A stretch of DNA of 64,000 bases, from contig NZ_JAUSZI010000002.1 in assembly GCF_030817415.1 (NCBI RefSeq), positions 8,556,001-8,620,000 of the forward strand. The letters are read 5' to 3'. Source of the DNA: Streptomyces umbrinus. GTDB taxonomy: Bacteria; Actinomycetota; Actinomycetes; Streptomycetales; Streptomycetaceae. A program made the translations under genes and the position numbers. The notes beneath the pieces are model-generated. The model ran no database searches and had not been told where the DNA came from. It saw only the letters and a program-made list of their open reading frames with translations. Numbering within the stretch: the first letter of the stretch is position 1; every line of letters starts with the position of its first letter. Below are positions 45,855 through 54,396 of this stretch, in pieces.

Positions 45855-46985
45855 ATGGAATTTGCCTATATCCCCAGCCCGTCGCGCGGTGTGCTGCACC
45901 TCGGCCCCATTCCGCTGCGCGGCTACGCGTTCTGCATCATCATCGGCGTCTTCGTAGCCGTCTGGCTCGGCAACAGGCGATGGATCGCGCGCGGGGGCCG
46001 ACCAGGCACCGTGGCGGACATCGCCGTGTGGGCCGTGCCGTTCGGTCTCGTCGGCGGACGGCTCTACCACGTCATCACCGACTACCAGCTGTACTTCAGC
46101 GAGGGTCAGGACTGGGTCGACGCCTTCAAGATCTGGGAGGGCGGCCTCGGTATCTGGGGCGCCATCGCGTTCGGCGCGGTGGGTGCCTGGATCGGCTGCC
46201 GCAGCCGCGGGATCCCGCTGCCCGCGTGGGCCGACGCCCTCGCGCCCGGCATCGCCCTCGCGCAGGCCATCGGCCGCTGGGGCAACTGGTTCAACCAGGA
46301 GCTGTACGGGCGGGAGACGGACCTCCCCTGGGCGCTGCACATCACGTCCTCGACGGACGGCCGGGTGCCGGGCTACTACCACCCGACCTTCCTGTACGAG
46401 TCGTTGTGGTGCATCGGTGTCGCGGTCCTCGTCATCTGGGCCGACCGCCGCTTCAAGCTCGGCCACGGCCGCGCCTTCGCCCTGTACGTGGCCGCGTACT
46501 GCGCGGGCCGCTTCTGGATCGAGGCCATGCGCGTCGACGAGGCCCACCACTTCCTGGGGATGCGCCTCAACGAGTGGACCTCGATCGTCGTCTTCCTCCT
46601 CGCCGTCCTCTACATCGTGCTGTCGGCCCGGCGCCGTCCGGGACGCGAAGAGGTCGTCGAACCGAATGCCTCCGACGGGGACACCGACGACGACGGCGCA
46701 GCGGTGAAGCTGGACAAGAAGTCCGAGGACGAGACGTCCGACGACAAGGCTTCCGAGGGCAAGAAGTCCGACGCTGAGAAGTCCGAGACAAAGACGTCCG
46801 AGACAAAGACGTCTGAGGCCAAGACGTCCGAGGCCAAGACGTCCGAGGCCGCGAAGTCCGAGGACGAGAAGGAGACGGCCGACTCCGGCTCCGGCTCCGG
46901 CTCCAGCTCCTCCGAGTCGGAGACCGACGATTCGTCGAGTTCCGCCGAGGCGAAGGACGAAGCCGGGTCGGCGAAGAAGGCCTGA
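45855..46985 (+). CDS. lgt: Prolipoprotein diacylglyceryl transferase
   Basis: Membrane enzyme that adds diacylglycerol to the lipobox Cys of prolipoproteins, the step before LspA; 376 aa. The first 265 residues hold seven membrane helices and the conserved motifs WEGGLGIWG and GRWGNWFNQELYG. The last 105 residues form a charged, disordered tail with five-residue repeats (KTSET, KTSEA and variants) and a Gly/Ser/Asp/Glu run. The tail is encoded by near-identical 15-bp units. ATG 45855 begins the conserved MEFAYIPSPSRG. It stands alone before a strong terminator. Confidence 0.96.
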   Translation: MEFAYIPSPSRGVLHLGPIPLRGYAFCIIIGVFVAVWLGNRRWIARGGRPGTVADIAVWAVPFGLVGGRLYHVITDYQLYFSEGQDWVDAFKIWEGGLGIWGAIAFGAVGAWIGCRSRGIPLPAWADALAPGIALAQAIGRWGNWFNQELYGRETDLPWALHITSSTDGRVPGYYHPTFLYESLWCIGVAVLVIWADRRFKLGHGRAFALYVAAYCAGRFWIEAMRVDEAHHFLGMRLNEWTSIVVFLLAVLYIVLSARRRPGREEVVEPNASDGDTDDDGAAVKLDKKSEDETSDDKASEGKKSDAEKSETKTSETKTSEAKTSEAKTSEAAKSEDEKETADSGSGSGSSSSESETDDSSSSAEAKDEAGSAKKA

Positions 46986-46996
46986 CCCCAGTTCGT

Positions 46997-47040
46997 ACGT
47001 GGAGGGGGCGCCCCGAGCAGTTGGGGCGCCCCCTCCACGT
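46997..47040. terminator. Bidirectional terminator between lgt and the CitE-like gene
   Basis: A perfect 18-bp stem (46997-47014 and 47023-47040) with an 8-nt loop lies 11 nt past the lgt stop and 12 nt past the stop of the convergent lyase gene, so it can serve both. Confidence 0.88.
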
Positions 47041-47052
47041 GTGCGTGCACGA

Positions 47053-47916
47053 CTAGCGGCGGCGGGCCAGTGCCAGGGTGCGATGGGCCGCCGCCACGAC
47101 CGCCGCGTCGATGAAGCGGCCGTCCGGGAGGGCCTGGGCGCCGGGGCGGGTGGCCGCGGCCTTGACGACCGACTCGGCCGATTCGATGTCCTCCGGGGTC
47201 GGGAGGTAGGCCGTCTCGATCACCGGTAGCTGACGGGGATGGATGGCCGCGCGGCCGAGGAAGCCCAGCGCGCGGCCGTGGGCGCAGGACGCGGCCAGAC
47301 CGGCCAGGTCGCGCACGTCGGGATGGACGGACTGGGGCGGCGGGGCCAGGTCCGCCGCCCGGGCGGCCAGGACCACTCGGGAGCGGGGCCAGTCGAGGCC
47401 CGCGTCGTCGCGTACGCCGAGGTCGGCCCGGAGGTCGGCCTCACCGAGCGAGATGCCGCGCAGGGCGGGGTGGGCCGTGGCGATCGCGTAGGCGTTCTCG
47501 ATGGCGAGGGCCGATTCCAGGAGGGCGTACAGGGGGATGTGCGGGGCCCTGTCCGCCGTACGCACGACCTGGGTGGGGGCCGTGACCTTGGGCAGGCGGA
47601 TGCCGGCGAGGTTCGACAGGGCCGGGAGCGCGGCGAGGGTCCGGAGGTCGGCGACGGACTCCGGGCTGTCCAGTGCGTTGACGCGGACGTGCACCGGGAC
47701 CGGGAGCGGGGACGGCTCGGACAGGAGGTCGGCGGTGGCGGCGCGGGCGTACTCCTTACGGTCGGGGGCGACCGCGTCCTCCAGGTCGACGACGACCACG
47801 TTGGCGCCCGCGACCAGGGCCTTCGCCACCACTTCGGGGCGGTCGCCGGGGACGTACAGCCAGGTGAGAGCGAAGGCGTCGGTTGCTCCTGGGACGCCGG
47901 TGGCTTCCGCGGTCAC
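47053..47916 (-). CDS. CitE-like HpcH/HpaI aldolase/citrate-lyase-family protein
   Basis: A 287-aa barrel of the CitE/malyl-CoA-lyase family, cleaving or forming C-C bonds of acyl-CoA substrates. Motifs include LYVPGDRPEVVAKAL, VVVDLEDAVAPDRKEYAR (acidic metal site), HVRVNALDS and LLESALAIENA (second metal-binding Glu). There is no citrate lyase alpha or gamma gene nearby, so this is not a true citrate lyase. GTG 47916 overlaps the CoA-transferase stop by 4 nt, suggesting the two act on the same acyl-CoA. Confidence 0.88.
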   Translation of the reverse strand: MTAEATGVPGATDAFALTWLYVPGDRPEVVAKALVAGANVVVVDLEDAVAPDRKEYARAATADLLSEPSPLPVPVHVRVNALDSPESVADLRTLAALPALSNLAGIRLPKVTAPTQVVRTADRAPHIPLYALLESALAIENAYAIATAHPALRGISLGEADLRADLGVRDDAGLDWPRSRVVLAARAADLAPPPQSVHPDVRDLAGLAASCAHGRALGFLGRAAIHPRQLPVIETAYLPTPEDIESAESVVKAAATRPGAQALPDGRFIDAAVVAAAHRTLALARRR

Positions 47917-49121
47917 AGTGCGCCCTCCGATCTGAGCGTGGTGATCTCGGCCTCCGTCAGGCCGAGTTCGGCGAGGACGGTGTCCGTGTCGGCACCGTGC
48001 GGGCGGCCCGCCCAGCGGATTCCCCCGGGGGTGTCGGTGAGGCGGAAGAGGACGTTCTGCATGCGCAGTGGGCCCAGTTCGGGGTCGTCGACGGTGGTGA
48101 CCGTGTCGAGGGCGGCGTACTGAGGGTCCGTCATGACATCGCGTACGTCCTGGATGGGAGCCACCGCCGCCTCCGCCTTCTCGAACTCCGCGATGACCTC
48201 ATCGCGGGTGTGGAGGGCGATCCATGATCCGACCGCCTCGTCGAGGACGTCGGTGTGGCGGGCCCGTTCCGCGCCTGTGGTGAACCAGGGTTCGGCGGTC
48301 AGGTCCGGGCGGCCGACCAGGCGCATCACGCGTTCGGCGACCGACTGGGCCGAGGCCGAGACGGCGACCCAACTGCCGTCCGCGGTGCGGTAGGTGTTGC
48401 GGGGCGCGTTGTTCTGGGAGCGGTTGCCCGTGCGGGGCTGGACGTGGCCCAACTGGTCGTACCAGAGCGGTTGCGGGCCGAGGACCGTGAGGATCGGCTC
48501 GATGATCGCCATGTCGACGACCTGCCCGCGGCCCGTATGGTCGCGGGCGGTGAGGGCCGTCATCACCGCGTACGCCGTGGCCAGGCCCGCGATCGAGTCG
48601 GCGAGGCCGAAGGGCGGGAGGGTCGGCGGGGCGTCCGGTTCGCCGGTGATCGCGGCGAAACCGCTCATCGCCTCGGCGAGTGTGCCGAAGCCGGGGCGGT
48701 GCGCGTACGGGCCGAACTGGCCGAAGCCGGTGACGCGGGCCAGGACCAGGCGGGGGTTCGCGGCAGACAGCTCCTCCCAGCCGAGGTTCCACTTCTCCAG
48801 GGTCCCGGGGCGGAAGTTCTCGATGATCACGTCGGTGGAGGCGGCCAGGCGGAGGAGGGTGGTTCGGCCGCCCTTGGTGGAGAGGTCCAGCGTCATCGTG
48901 CGTTTGTTGCGGCCGAGGAGTTTCCACCACAGGCCGATGCCGTTCTTCGACGGGCCGTGGCCGCGGGACGGGTCCGGTCTGCGGGGGTGCTCGACCTTGA
49001 TGACCTCCGCGCCGAAGTCGCCGAGCATCGTGGCTGCGAGAGGGCCGGCGAAGAGGGTGGCGAGGTCGAGGACGCGGAGGCCGGTGAGGGGTGCCGGTGC
49101 GGTCACGGCGGTGTGGGTCAT
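47913..49121 (-). CDS. CaiB/BaiF (class III) CoA-transferase
   Basis: A 402-aa family III CoA-transferase moving CoA between carboxylic acids through an enzyme-bound anhydride. Typical motifs are GLRVLDLATLFAGPLAATMLGD, EVIKVEHPRRPDPSR, NRNKRTMTLDL-type KRTMTLDLS and DVIIENFRPGTLEKW; the catalytic Asp lies in the GLADSIAG-type region. ATG 49121 is the start. It is coupled with the CitE-like lyase, so an acid is probably activated and then cleaved; the substrate is unknown. Confidence 0.92.
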   Translation of the reverse strand: MTHTAVTAPAPLTGLRVLDLATLFAGPLAATMLGDFGAEVIKVEHPRRPDPSRGHGPSKNGIGLWWKLLGRNKRTMTLDLSTKGGRTTLLRLAASTDVIIENFRPGTLEKWNLGWEELSAANPRLVLARVTGFGQFGPYAHRPGFGTLAEAMSGFAAITGEPDAPPTLPPFGLADSIAGLATAYAVMTALTARDHTGRGQVVDMAIIEPILTVLGPQPLWYDQLGHVQPRTGNRSQNNAPRNTYRTADGSWVAVSASAQSVAERVMRLVGRPDLTAEPWFTTGAERARHTDVLDEAVGSWIALHTRDEVIAEFEKAEAAVAPIQDVRDVMTDPQYAALDTVTTVDDPELGPLRMQNVLFRLTDTPGGIRWAGRPHGADTDTVLAELGLTEAEITTLRSEGAL

Positions 49122-49202
49122 GGGTGGGGGACTCCTGGTGGGGATGGAGATGGGGGTGGGGTGGGGGAGTTGGCTGCGCCGGGGGAGGGGTCAGGCGTTC
49201 GG

Positions 49203-50753
49203 TCAGGTGGTCGGCCGGGTCGCCAGCTGCGCTGTCAGGTCGGCGAGGGTGTCGAAGCCCGTGCCGTTGAAGTCGCCGACGGACGTGGCCAGTCGGTTCT
49301 TGAGGGGGGTCGTCCAGCGGGACGGGATCGCTTCGGGGGCGCCCGCGAGCAGGCCCGTGATCGAGCCGGCCGTCGCGCCGTTCGAGTCCGTGTCCCAGCC
49401 GCCCGACACGACACGGCAGATGGAGGCCGTGAAGTCGCCGTCCGCGTGGGTGAGGGCGGCGGCGAGCAGGGCCGTGTTGGGGATGGTGTGGACCCAGTGG
49501 TAGGCGGCATGGGTGGCGTGCAGTTCGTCGACGACCGTGTCGAAATCCCGGTGTTCCGCAGCCAGTTGGATCGCGTGGCGGACTGCTTCGGCGAGGCGGG
49601 ACTCGGGGGGTACGACGGTGAGGCCCGTACGGAGGCAGGCGTGGATGTCGCTCGTGCCGGTGGCTGCCTCTGCGATGGCTGCCGCCGTGAACATCGCCGC
49701 GTAGACGCCGTTGGCGGTGTGGGTGAGGATGGCGTCCCCGTGGGCCTGTTCCGCGGCGGTCGCCGGGGCGCCCGGGTTGGTCCAGCCGTGGGCGTCCGCG
49801 CGGATCAGGGCGCCGATCCATTCGCGGAACGGGTTGCGGTGTCGAGCCGTGTGCGGGGGTTCGATGCCGTCGAGGAGGTTGCGGTAGGCGACGCGTTCCG
49901 CGGTGAACGTGCGGCCCGCTGGGAGTTCGTCCAGCCAGAGGCGGGCCACGTCCGTGGTGGTGAAGTGCTTGCCGTGACGTTGGAGGAGCAGGAGGTTCAG
50001 GAGGGGGTAGTTGAGGTCGTCGTCCTCCGGCATGCCGTCGATGTTCTCGGCGAGGGAGGTGGTCGCGGAGCGGCGGTTCCAGGGGTGGGTGGCTTTTAGG
50101 TCCGGTGGAAGGCCTCGTTCTGTGAACCAGGTGGTCAGGGGCCAGTTGCCGGTGGCTCTGGCCAGCGCTCTGATGCCGTCCAGGGGGAGTTTTTCCACTG
50201 GCTTGCCGAGGAGGCAGCCTGCGGCTCTGCCCAGCCAGGCGGCCTCCAGGCGGGGGTGGAGTGTGGCGGGGGTCAGGGGCGCTTTTTCTTCCCCAGACCC
50301 ACCCCTTCCCGTAACTGGGGGCGCTGCCCCCAGACCCCCGGCTGTGCTGCTGAGGTCCGCTGTGCCCACCCTCCCCCACTCTCGGCTTCGCTCGAGCGGG
50401 GGGACCCCCATCGCCCCAGCGGAACGATTGCCCACAACGGTAAGCGCGGGGCCGTCAGCTGTTGTGGACCAGTCGGGGCAGAGAGCTCTGATCTTGGGCA
50501 GGGCTGTTGGCTCTCTGTCCTTCAAGCTGCTTGGTAGGTCCGCCAGTTCGTCCAGGAGGTCCTTGGCCAGGGCTCTCAGGTAGGTGGTGGCCGGTTGGGG
50601 GGAGGCGCCTGCTCGTCGGGGGGGCTGGGGGCCGCCCGCCCTGTGCCAGCGGGCGGCGATGGCCGATGGTTCGCGGCCGTCCTGTCTTGCCTGGTGGAGT
50701 TCGTGGCCCAGGAGGTCCTCCGGCTGGACCCAGGTCAGGCGGAGGGGGGTCAT
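49203..50753 (-). CDS. ADP-ribosylglycohydrolase-family protein 1, with repeat-derived linker
   Basis: A 516-aa protein. Residues 1-100 form an N-terminal helical domain (LTWVQPEDLLGHELHQA, then LRALAKDLLDELADLPS). Residues about 111-165 are encoded by a dispersed DNA repeat and look like artificial Gly/Ala/Arg linker. From about 168 a complete DraG-like ADP-ribosylglycohydrolase domain follows (AAWLGRAAGCLLGKPVEKLP; metal motif IDGMPEDDDLNYP; second site SGGWDTDSNGATAGSITGLL). The family removes ADP-ribose from proteins or small molecules. ATG 50753 overlaps the previous stop (ATGA). It is the last of four tandem family members. Confidence 0.9.
   Translation of the reverse strand: MTPLRLTWVQPEDLLGHELHQARQDGREPSAIAARWHRAGGPQPPRRAGASPQPATTYLRALAKDLLDELADLPSSLKDREPTALPKIRALCPDWSTTADGPALTVVGNRSAGAMGVPPLERSREWGRVGTADLSSTAGGLGAAPPVTGRGGSGEEKAPLTPATLHPRLEAAWLGRAAGCLLGKPVEKLPLDGIRALARATGNWPLTTWFTERGLPPDLKATHPWNRRSATTSLAENIDGMPEDDDLNYPLLNLLLLQRHGKHFTTTDVARLWLDELPAGRTFTAERVAYRNLLDGIEPPHTARHRNPFREWIGALIRADAHGWTNPGAPATAAEQAHGDAILTHTANGVYAAMFTAAAIAEAATGTSDIHACLRTGLTVVPPESRLAEAVRHAIQLAAEHRDFDTVVDELHATHAAYHWVHTIPNTALLAAALTHADGDFTASICRVVSGGWDTDSNGATAGSITGLLAGAPEAIPSRWTTPLKNRLATSVGDFNGTGFDTLADLTAQLATRPTT
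50275..50420. repeat. Dispersed repeat inside the ADP-ribosylglycohydrolase 1 reading frame
   Basis: Two common Streptomyces intergenic modules sit inside the gene without breaking its frame: GGGGGCGCTGCCCCCAGACC near 50317-50336, and CTCTCGGCTTCGCTCGAGCG with flanking CCCCC/GGGGG near 50376-50420. They are self-complementary and would form strong hairpins. Confidence 0.75.
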
Positions 50754-51895
50754 GACAGCTCCGCGTAGGCCGTCTCGTGGGTGCGGCGGCGGGCGGTGTC
50801 GCGGGTGAAGATCTCGCGGGTCACCTCTGTGAGCGTCGTCGCGGGGGCCTGGAGGTCCAGGCGGCTGGACTCCGCGACCGTCTTGGCCCAGTCGGGCGGG
50901 ATCTCCGCACCGAGGGCGCCCGCGAGAGCGCCGGACATCGTGGCGATCGAGTCGCAGTCGCGGCCGTAGTTCACCGAGCCCAGGACCGCGTGCCGGTAGT
51001 CGCCGCGGGAGACCAGCAACATGGCGAGGGCGACCGGGAGTTCCTCGATGGAGTGGATGCGGGAGGGGCGACGGGCACCCAGGGACGGGGCGCGGTAGTC
51101 GGGGCCGACCGTGTCGTAGGGCGCCACCGCCTCGCGCAGGGGGCGGAGTGCCGACTCGAAGTCCGAGTAGCGCGATGCCGTGTCGCAGACCGTCTCGATG
51201 GCCGCCCGTGTGCCGTCCTTCGCCAGGGACAGGCAGGCGTCGACGACTGAGTCCGGGGTTGCGCCCGGCGTGCAGGCCGCCGCCACCGCCGCCGCGAACA
51301 CGCCCGCCGCCTCGCGTCCGTACGACGACTGATGGGCGCCCGCGACATCGAGGGCCTCGGCGTACGCGCCCGCCGGGTTGGCCGCGTTGACCAGGCCGAC
51401 CGGGGCCATGTACATCGCCGCACCGCAGTTGACGATGTTGCCGGCGCCGGCCTCGCGGGGGTCCACGTGGCCGTAGTGGATCCTTGTCACCAGCCATTTC
51501 TCCGCCAGGAAGATCCGGTGGAGGGGGAGTGCCTCGGCCTCCAGCTCCGGGATCCAGCGCGGCGTCGTCATCAGGTCGGGGACCAGGTGGTCGGCGACGG
51601 CGTACGCGTCCAGGTGGTCGCGGACCTTCGCGTACACCCGTACCAGCGCGTGGGTCATCAAGGTGTCGTCGGTGACGTGGCCGTCGCCCTTGTGGTACGG
51701 GGCGATGGGGCGGGCCGTGCGCCAGTCGCCGCCGTTCCAGGGACCGACGATGCCGTGGACTCGGTCGCCGTGGCGTTCGGCGATCTGCTCGGGGGAGTAG
51801 CCCTCGACAGGGCCGCCGAGCGCGTCGCCGACGGCGGCTCCCACGAGGCTGCGGGTGATCCGTTCTTCCAGAGTTGCGGGTGCGGTGGGCGTCAT
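50750..51895 (-). CDS. ADP-ribosylglycohydrolase-family protein 2
   Basis: A 381-aa DraG-like hydrolase. The N-terminal core RSLVGAAVGDALGGPVEGY is followed by the first metal site GHVTDDTLMTHAL and, near residue 320, the second site NYGRDCDSIATMSGALAGA, so both Mg-binding clusters are intact and the enzyme is expected to be active. A substrate-binding Asn/Asp region is present around VNCGAAMYMAPVG. ATG 51895 starts 7 nt after the previous gene. The target, protein or nucleotide-linked ADP-ribose, cannot be told. Confidence 0.92.
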   Translation of the reverse strand: MTPTAPATLEERITRSLVGAAVGDALGGPVEGYSPEQIAERHGDRVHGIVGPWNGGDWRTARPIAPYHKGDGHVTDDTLMTHALVRVYAKVRDHLDAYAVADHLVPDLMTTPRWIPELEAEALPLHRIFLAEKWLVTRIHYGHVDPREAGAGNIVNCGAAMYMAPVGLVNAANPAGAYAEALDVAGAHQSSYGREAAGVFAAAVAAACTPGATPDSVVDACLSLAKDGTRAAIETVCDTASRYSDFESALRPLREAVAPYDTVGPDYRAPSLGARRPSRIHSIEELPVALAMLLVSRGDYRHAVLGSVNYGRDCDSIATMSGALAGALGAEIPPDWAKTVAESSRLDLQAPATTLTEVTREIFTRDTARRRTHETAYAELS

Positions 51896-51902
51896 GTCCG
51901 AA

Positions 51903-53156
51903 TCATCCCCCTGAGAGGGCCAGTTCCGTGGCTGCCAGCAGTTCGGCGAGTTCCACCAGGTCCGTGCCGGTCAGGCGGGGGAGCGCACAGCCCGAGAGCG
52001 TGCGGCACGCGTCACGCCAGGACGCCGGGATCGCCGTGCCGCCGCCGATCGCGCCGGTCAGCGCGCCGACGAGAGCGGGGGCCGAGTCCGCCACCCGGGA
52101 CAGACACGCGGCCGCGGGTACCGCCTCGGCGATCCGGCCGTGCGAGGCGGTGGCGAGGGCGAGGGCCACCGGGACGGTCTCGGCGGCGGCGATGCCGTAG
52201 CTGTAGACGTGGTCGACGATCTGGTGCTCCAGCAGGGGTACGAGGCTGAAGGCGCTGTCGGCCTCGTGGGCGAGCGCCAGCGCGTGGCGGGCGTTGCGGC
52301 CGATCTCCGTGGACTCCGGGAGTTCGGCGAGCGCGGCTGCCACGCAGGTCTCGGCGTCCGCGCCGGCCAGGGCGAGCGCCAGCGCCGCCGCCATCGCTCG
52401 GGCGCCGTGCACGCCGTCGCCGTCCTGGGTGTAGCGGGCGTCGAACTCGGCCAGTTCCGCGGCGAGCCGGGGGTCCCCGGCGTGGGCCACGGCCAGCACG
52501 CAGGCCCGTACGCAGGCCGCGTCGTCGAAGTAGTGGGGGTTGTCGTGGCCGGTGGCGGGCGGGCGCAGGCCGGTGGCGAGGTTGCCGAGACCTGCCCGTA
52601 CGGAGATGCGGGCGCGCAGGGGGAGTACGGCCGACTCGACCTCGGGGGCGCGGTCCGCTGCCGCGGCGACTTCGCTGGCGATGGCGTTCCAGGACAGGTC
52701 GATGGCCGCGCGCATACGGCGTTCTCGGCTCAGGTCGCCGAGGGCGCCGGGGTCGGTGGCGCGCAGGACTGCCTCCGCGGCGAATGCCGCCCATTCGGCG
52801 TCGTCCGAGGGGCCGAGGCGCAGAGGTTCCGGGGGTTGGTTGAGGGCGATGGGGACGGGGAGGGTGGTGGTCGCGTTCTGTTCGGCGAAGGTGTCCAGTT
52901 CTCGGGTGAGGCGTCTTGTCCATTCGGGCATGCGGGCGGCTCTGTGCCTGGCGGCGGGCCAGCCTGCGGCGTCGCCCGCCGCCAGGCCGAGGAGGAGGCC
53001 CTCGATTCGCCGTGGGGCGTCGGTCCGGTGTGCGATGTGCGGGTGCGTTGTGGCTTGTCGCGCAGTTCCCCGCGCCCCTGAAGGCGCTGGGTGCGCCGTT
53101 CCTTTTGCCCCTGAGGGGGCGCCCTCGTTCGGGTCGTTGAGTAGTTCTGGTTTCAC
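51903..53156 (-). CDS. ADP-ribosylglycohydrolase-family protein 3, degenerate metal sites
   Basis: A 417-aa family member. GTG 53156 overlaps the stop of gene 4 (GTGA). Residues about 10-40 come from a dispersed repeat. The core starts at RIEGLLLGLAAGDAAGWPAA. The usual TDDT site is replaced by LRLGPSDDAEW, and the expected RDxDS/T site reads SRVADSAPALVGALTGA, lacking the first Asp. It may therefore be a non-catalytic or altered-substrate member. Gene order and 4-nt overlaps place it in one operon with the other three. Confidence 0.85.
   Translation of the reverse strand: MKPELLNDPNEGAPSGAKGTAHPAPSGARGTARQATTHPHIAHRTDAPRRIEGLLLGLAAGDAAGWPAARHRAARMPEWTRRLTRELDTFAEQNATTTLPVPIALNQPPEPLRLGPSDDAEWAAFAAEAVLRATDPGALGDLSRERRMRAAIDLSWNAIASEVAAAADRAPEVESAVLPLRARISVRAGLGNLATGLRPPATGHDNPHYFDDAACVRACVLAVAHAGDPRLAAELAEFDARYTQDGDGVHGARAMAAALALALAGADAETCVAAALAELPESTEIGRNARHALALAHEADSAFSLVPLLEHQIVDHVYSYGIAAAETVPVALALATASHGRIAEAVPAAACLSRVADSAPALVGALTGAIGGGTAIPASWRDACRTLSGCALPRLTGTDLVELAELLAATELALSGG
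53048..53126. repeat. Dispersed intergenic repeat, copy 6 (inside an ORF)
   Basis: TGGCTTGTCGCGCAGTTCCC then CGCGCCCCTGAAGGCGC and a CCCTGAGGGGGCG arm match the copies at 21703, 40196 and 42508. Here the block lies within the 5' part of the gene at 51903-53156, read in frame. Confidence 0.75.
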
Positions 53157-54166
53157 TGGATTACCTCGTCCTCGTCCGGGGTCAGGAGGTCCGCCACGTC
53201 GAGGATGTGGTGGCCCCGCATGGATGGGAGGCAGCTGCCCTTTGCCGGGCCGATTGCTGCTGACCAGGTGGGAGGGATCGACGAGGCGCCCTTCGTCGCG
53301 CCGGCCAGGGCGCCTGCCACCGCTGCCGTGGTGTCGGCGTCGCGGCCCATGTTCACGGCGGTCAGGACCGCTTCCGTGAAGTCGCCGTCGGCGGCCGCGT
53401 ACGCGCCGAAGGCCAGGGCGACGGCCTCGGGGGCGAGGTCGGTCCAGGGGTAGCCGCCGATGACGACGGCGGAGCGGACGGCGCGTTCGCCGCGGTGGGC
53501 GCAGGCGACGGCGCGGCGCAGGGAACGGGCCGTCCAGGAGTCGTCGGGGATCACCGCCAGGGCCGAGGCGACCACCACCATCGTCGGGGCGCCCGCCATC
53601 GCCGCGGCCACGCCCGCCGCGACCGCCTGGCCGCCGTAGATGCCCTCGCCGTCGTGGCTCACCGAACCGTCGATGGCCACCAGGCGGGCGGCCTCCGCGG
53701 GGCGGCCCGCCGCGAAGACGCCGAAGGGGGCCGCGCGCATGGCGAGGCCGTCGCTCCAGGCGTGCCGGTGCTGGGCGGAGATCGGGGCGGCCAGGCCCCG
53801 CCGCAGGTTCTCCAGCGTGCCCCGCTCGCTGAAGCCCGCGCCCCTGAAGGGCCCCTCGTCCAGGTCGGCGATCCAGTGGTGCCAGGCCGCCTCCACATGC
53901 CGGGGCGTGAGGGCCGAACCGTGCCGGGCCAGGAGCAGCCCCGAGAAGATCGCGTACTCCGTGTCGTCCGTGCCGGCCGGAGTCTCGGTCACGTACCCGG
54001 TGATGCGGCCCCAGCGTGCGCGGATCTCGGACGGCTTCATGTTCTCGGCGGGCGCCCCCAGCGCGTCCCCGACGGCAAGTCCCAGCAGTGCGCCGCGCGC
54101 CCGATCGCGGAGGCCGGTGGCGTCCCCGGGGGCCGGGACCGAGGGAACGCAGGCAATCGAAGCCAT
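53153..54166 (-). CDS. ADP-ribosylglycohydrolase-family protein 4
   Basis: A 337-aa DraG-like hydrolase and first gene of the minus-strand cluster. Core motifs: RARGALLGLAVGDALGAPAE, first metal site PAGTDDTEYAIF and second site NMGRDADTTAAVAGALAGATKG, all intact. ATG 54166 is fixed by GGAGAGG 7 nt upstream; the open frame extends to 54268 without a good site. It is divergent from the VIT1-like transporter gene. The order 4-3-2-1, with overlaps or a 7-nt gap, suggests one transcript. Confidence 0.92.
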   Translation of the reverse strand: MASIACVPSVPAPGDATGLRDRARGALLGLAVGDALGAPAENMKPSEIRARWGRITGYVTETPAGTDDTEYAIFSGLLLARHGSALTPRHVEAAWHHWIADLDEGPFRGAGFSERGTLENLRRGLAAPISAQHRHAWSDGLAMRAAPFGVFAAGRPAEAARLVAIDGSVSHDGEGIYGGQAVAAGVAAAMAGAPTMVVVASALAVIPDDSWTARSLRRAVACAHRGERAVRSAVVIGGYPWTDLAPEAVALAFGAYAAADGDFTEAVLTAVNMGRDADTTAAVAGALAGATKGASSIPPTWSAAIGPAKGSCLPSMRGHHILDVADLLTPDEDEVIQ

Positions 54167-54396
54167 GACGGTGCCTCTCCATCGCGGGGTCCCGGAAGGT
54201 CTGAGGGACCCTTTGCGGATCTGTCCCCACCAAGTGGTTCGGCGGAGCCTCGCGCGGCTCAGCGTCACCCGGTCGACATTTGTGCGCAGGTCTCTACGGA
54301 TGAGCGAAGGGTGGTGAAAGCCCAGGTAAGTACGGCCTTCCTTGCTGGCGGGAGCGAAATTTCGAGCGTAGCTTGGGTGTTGTCCAAGAGTAGAAA

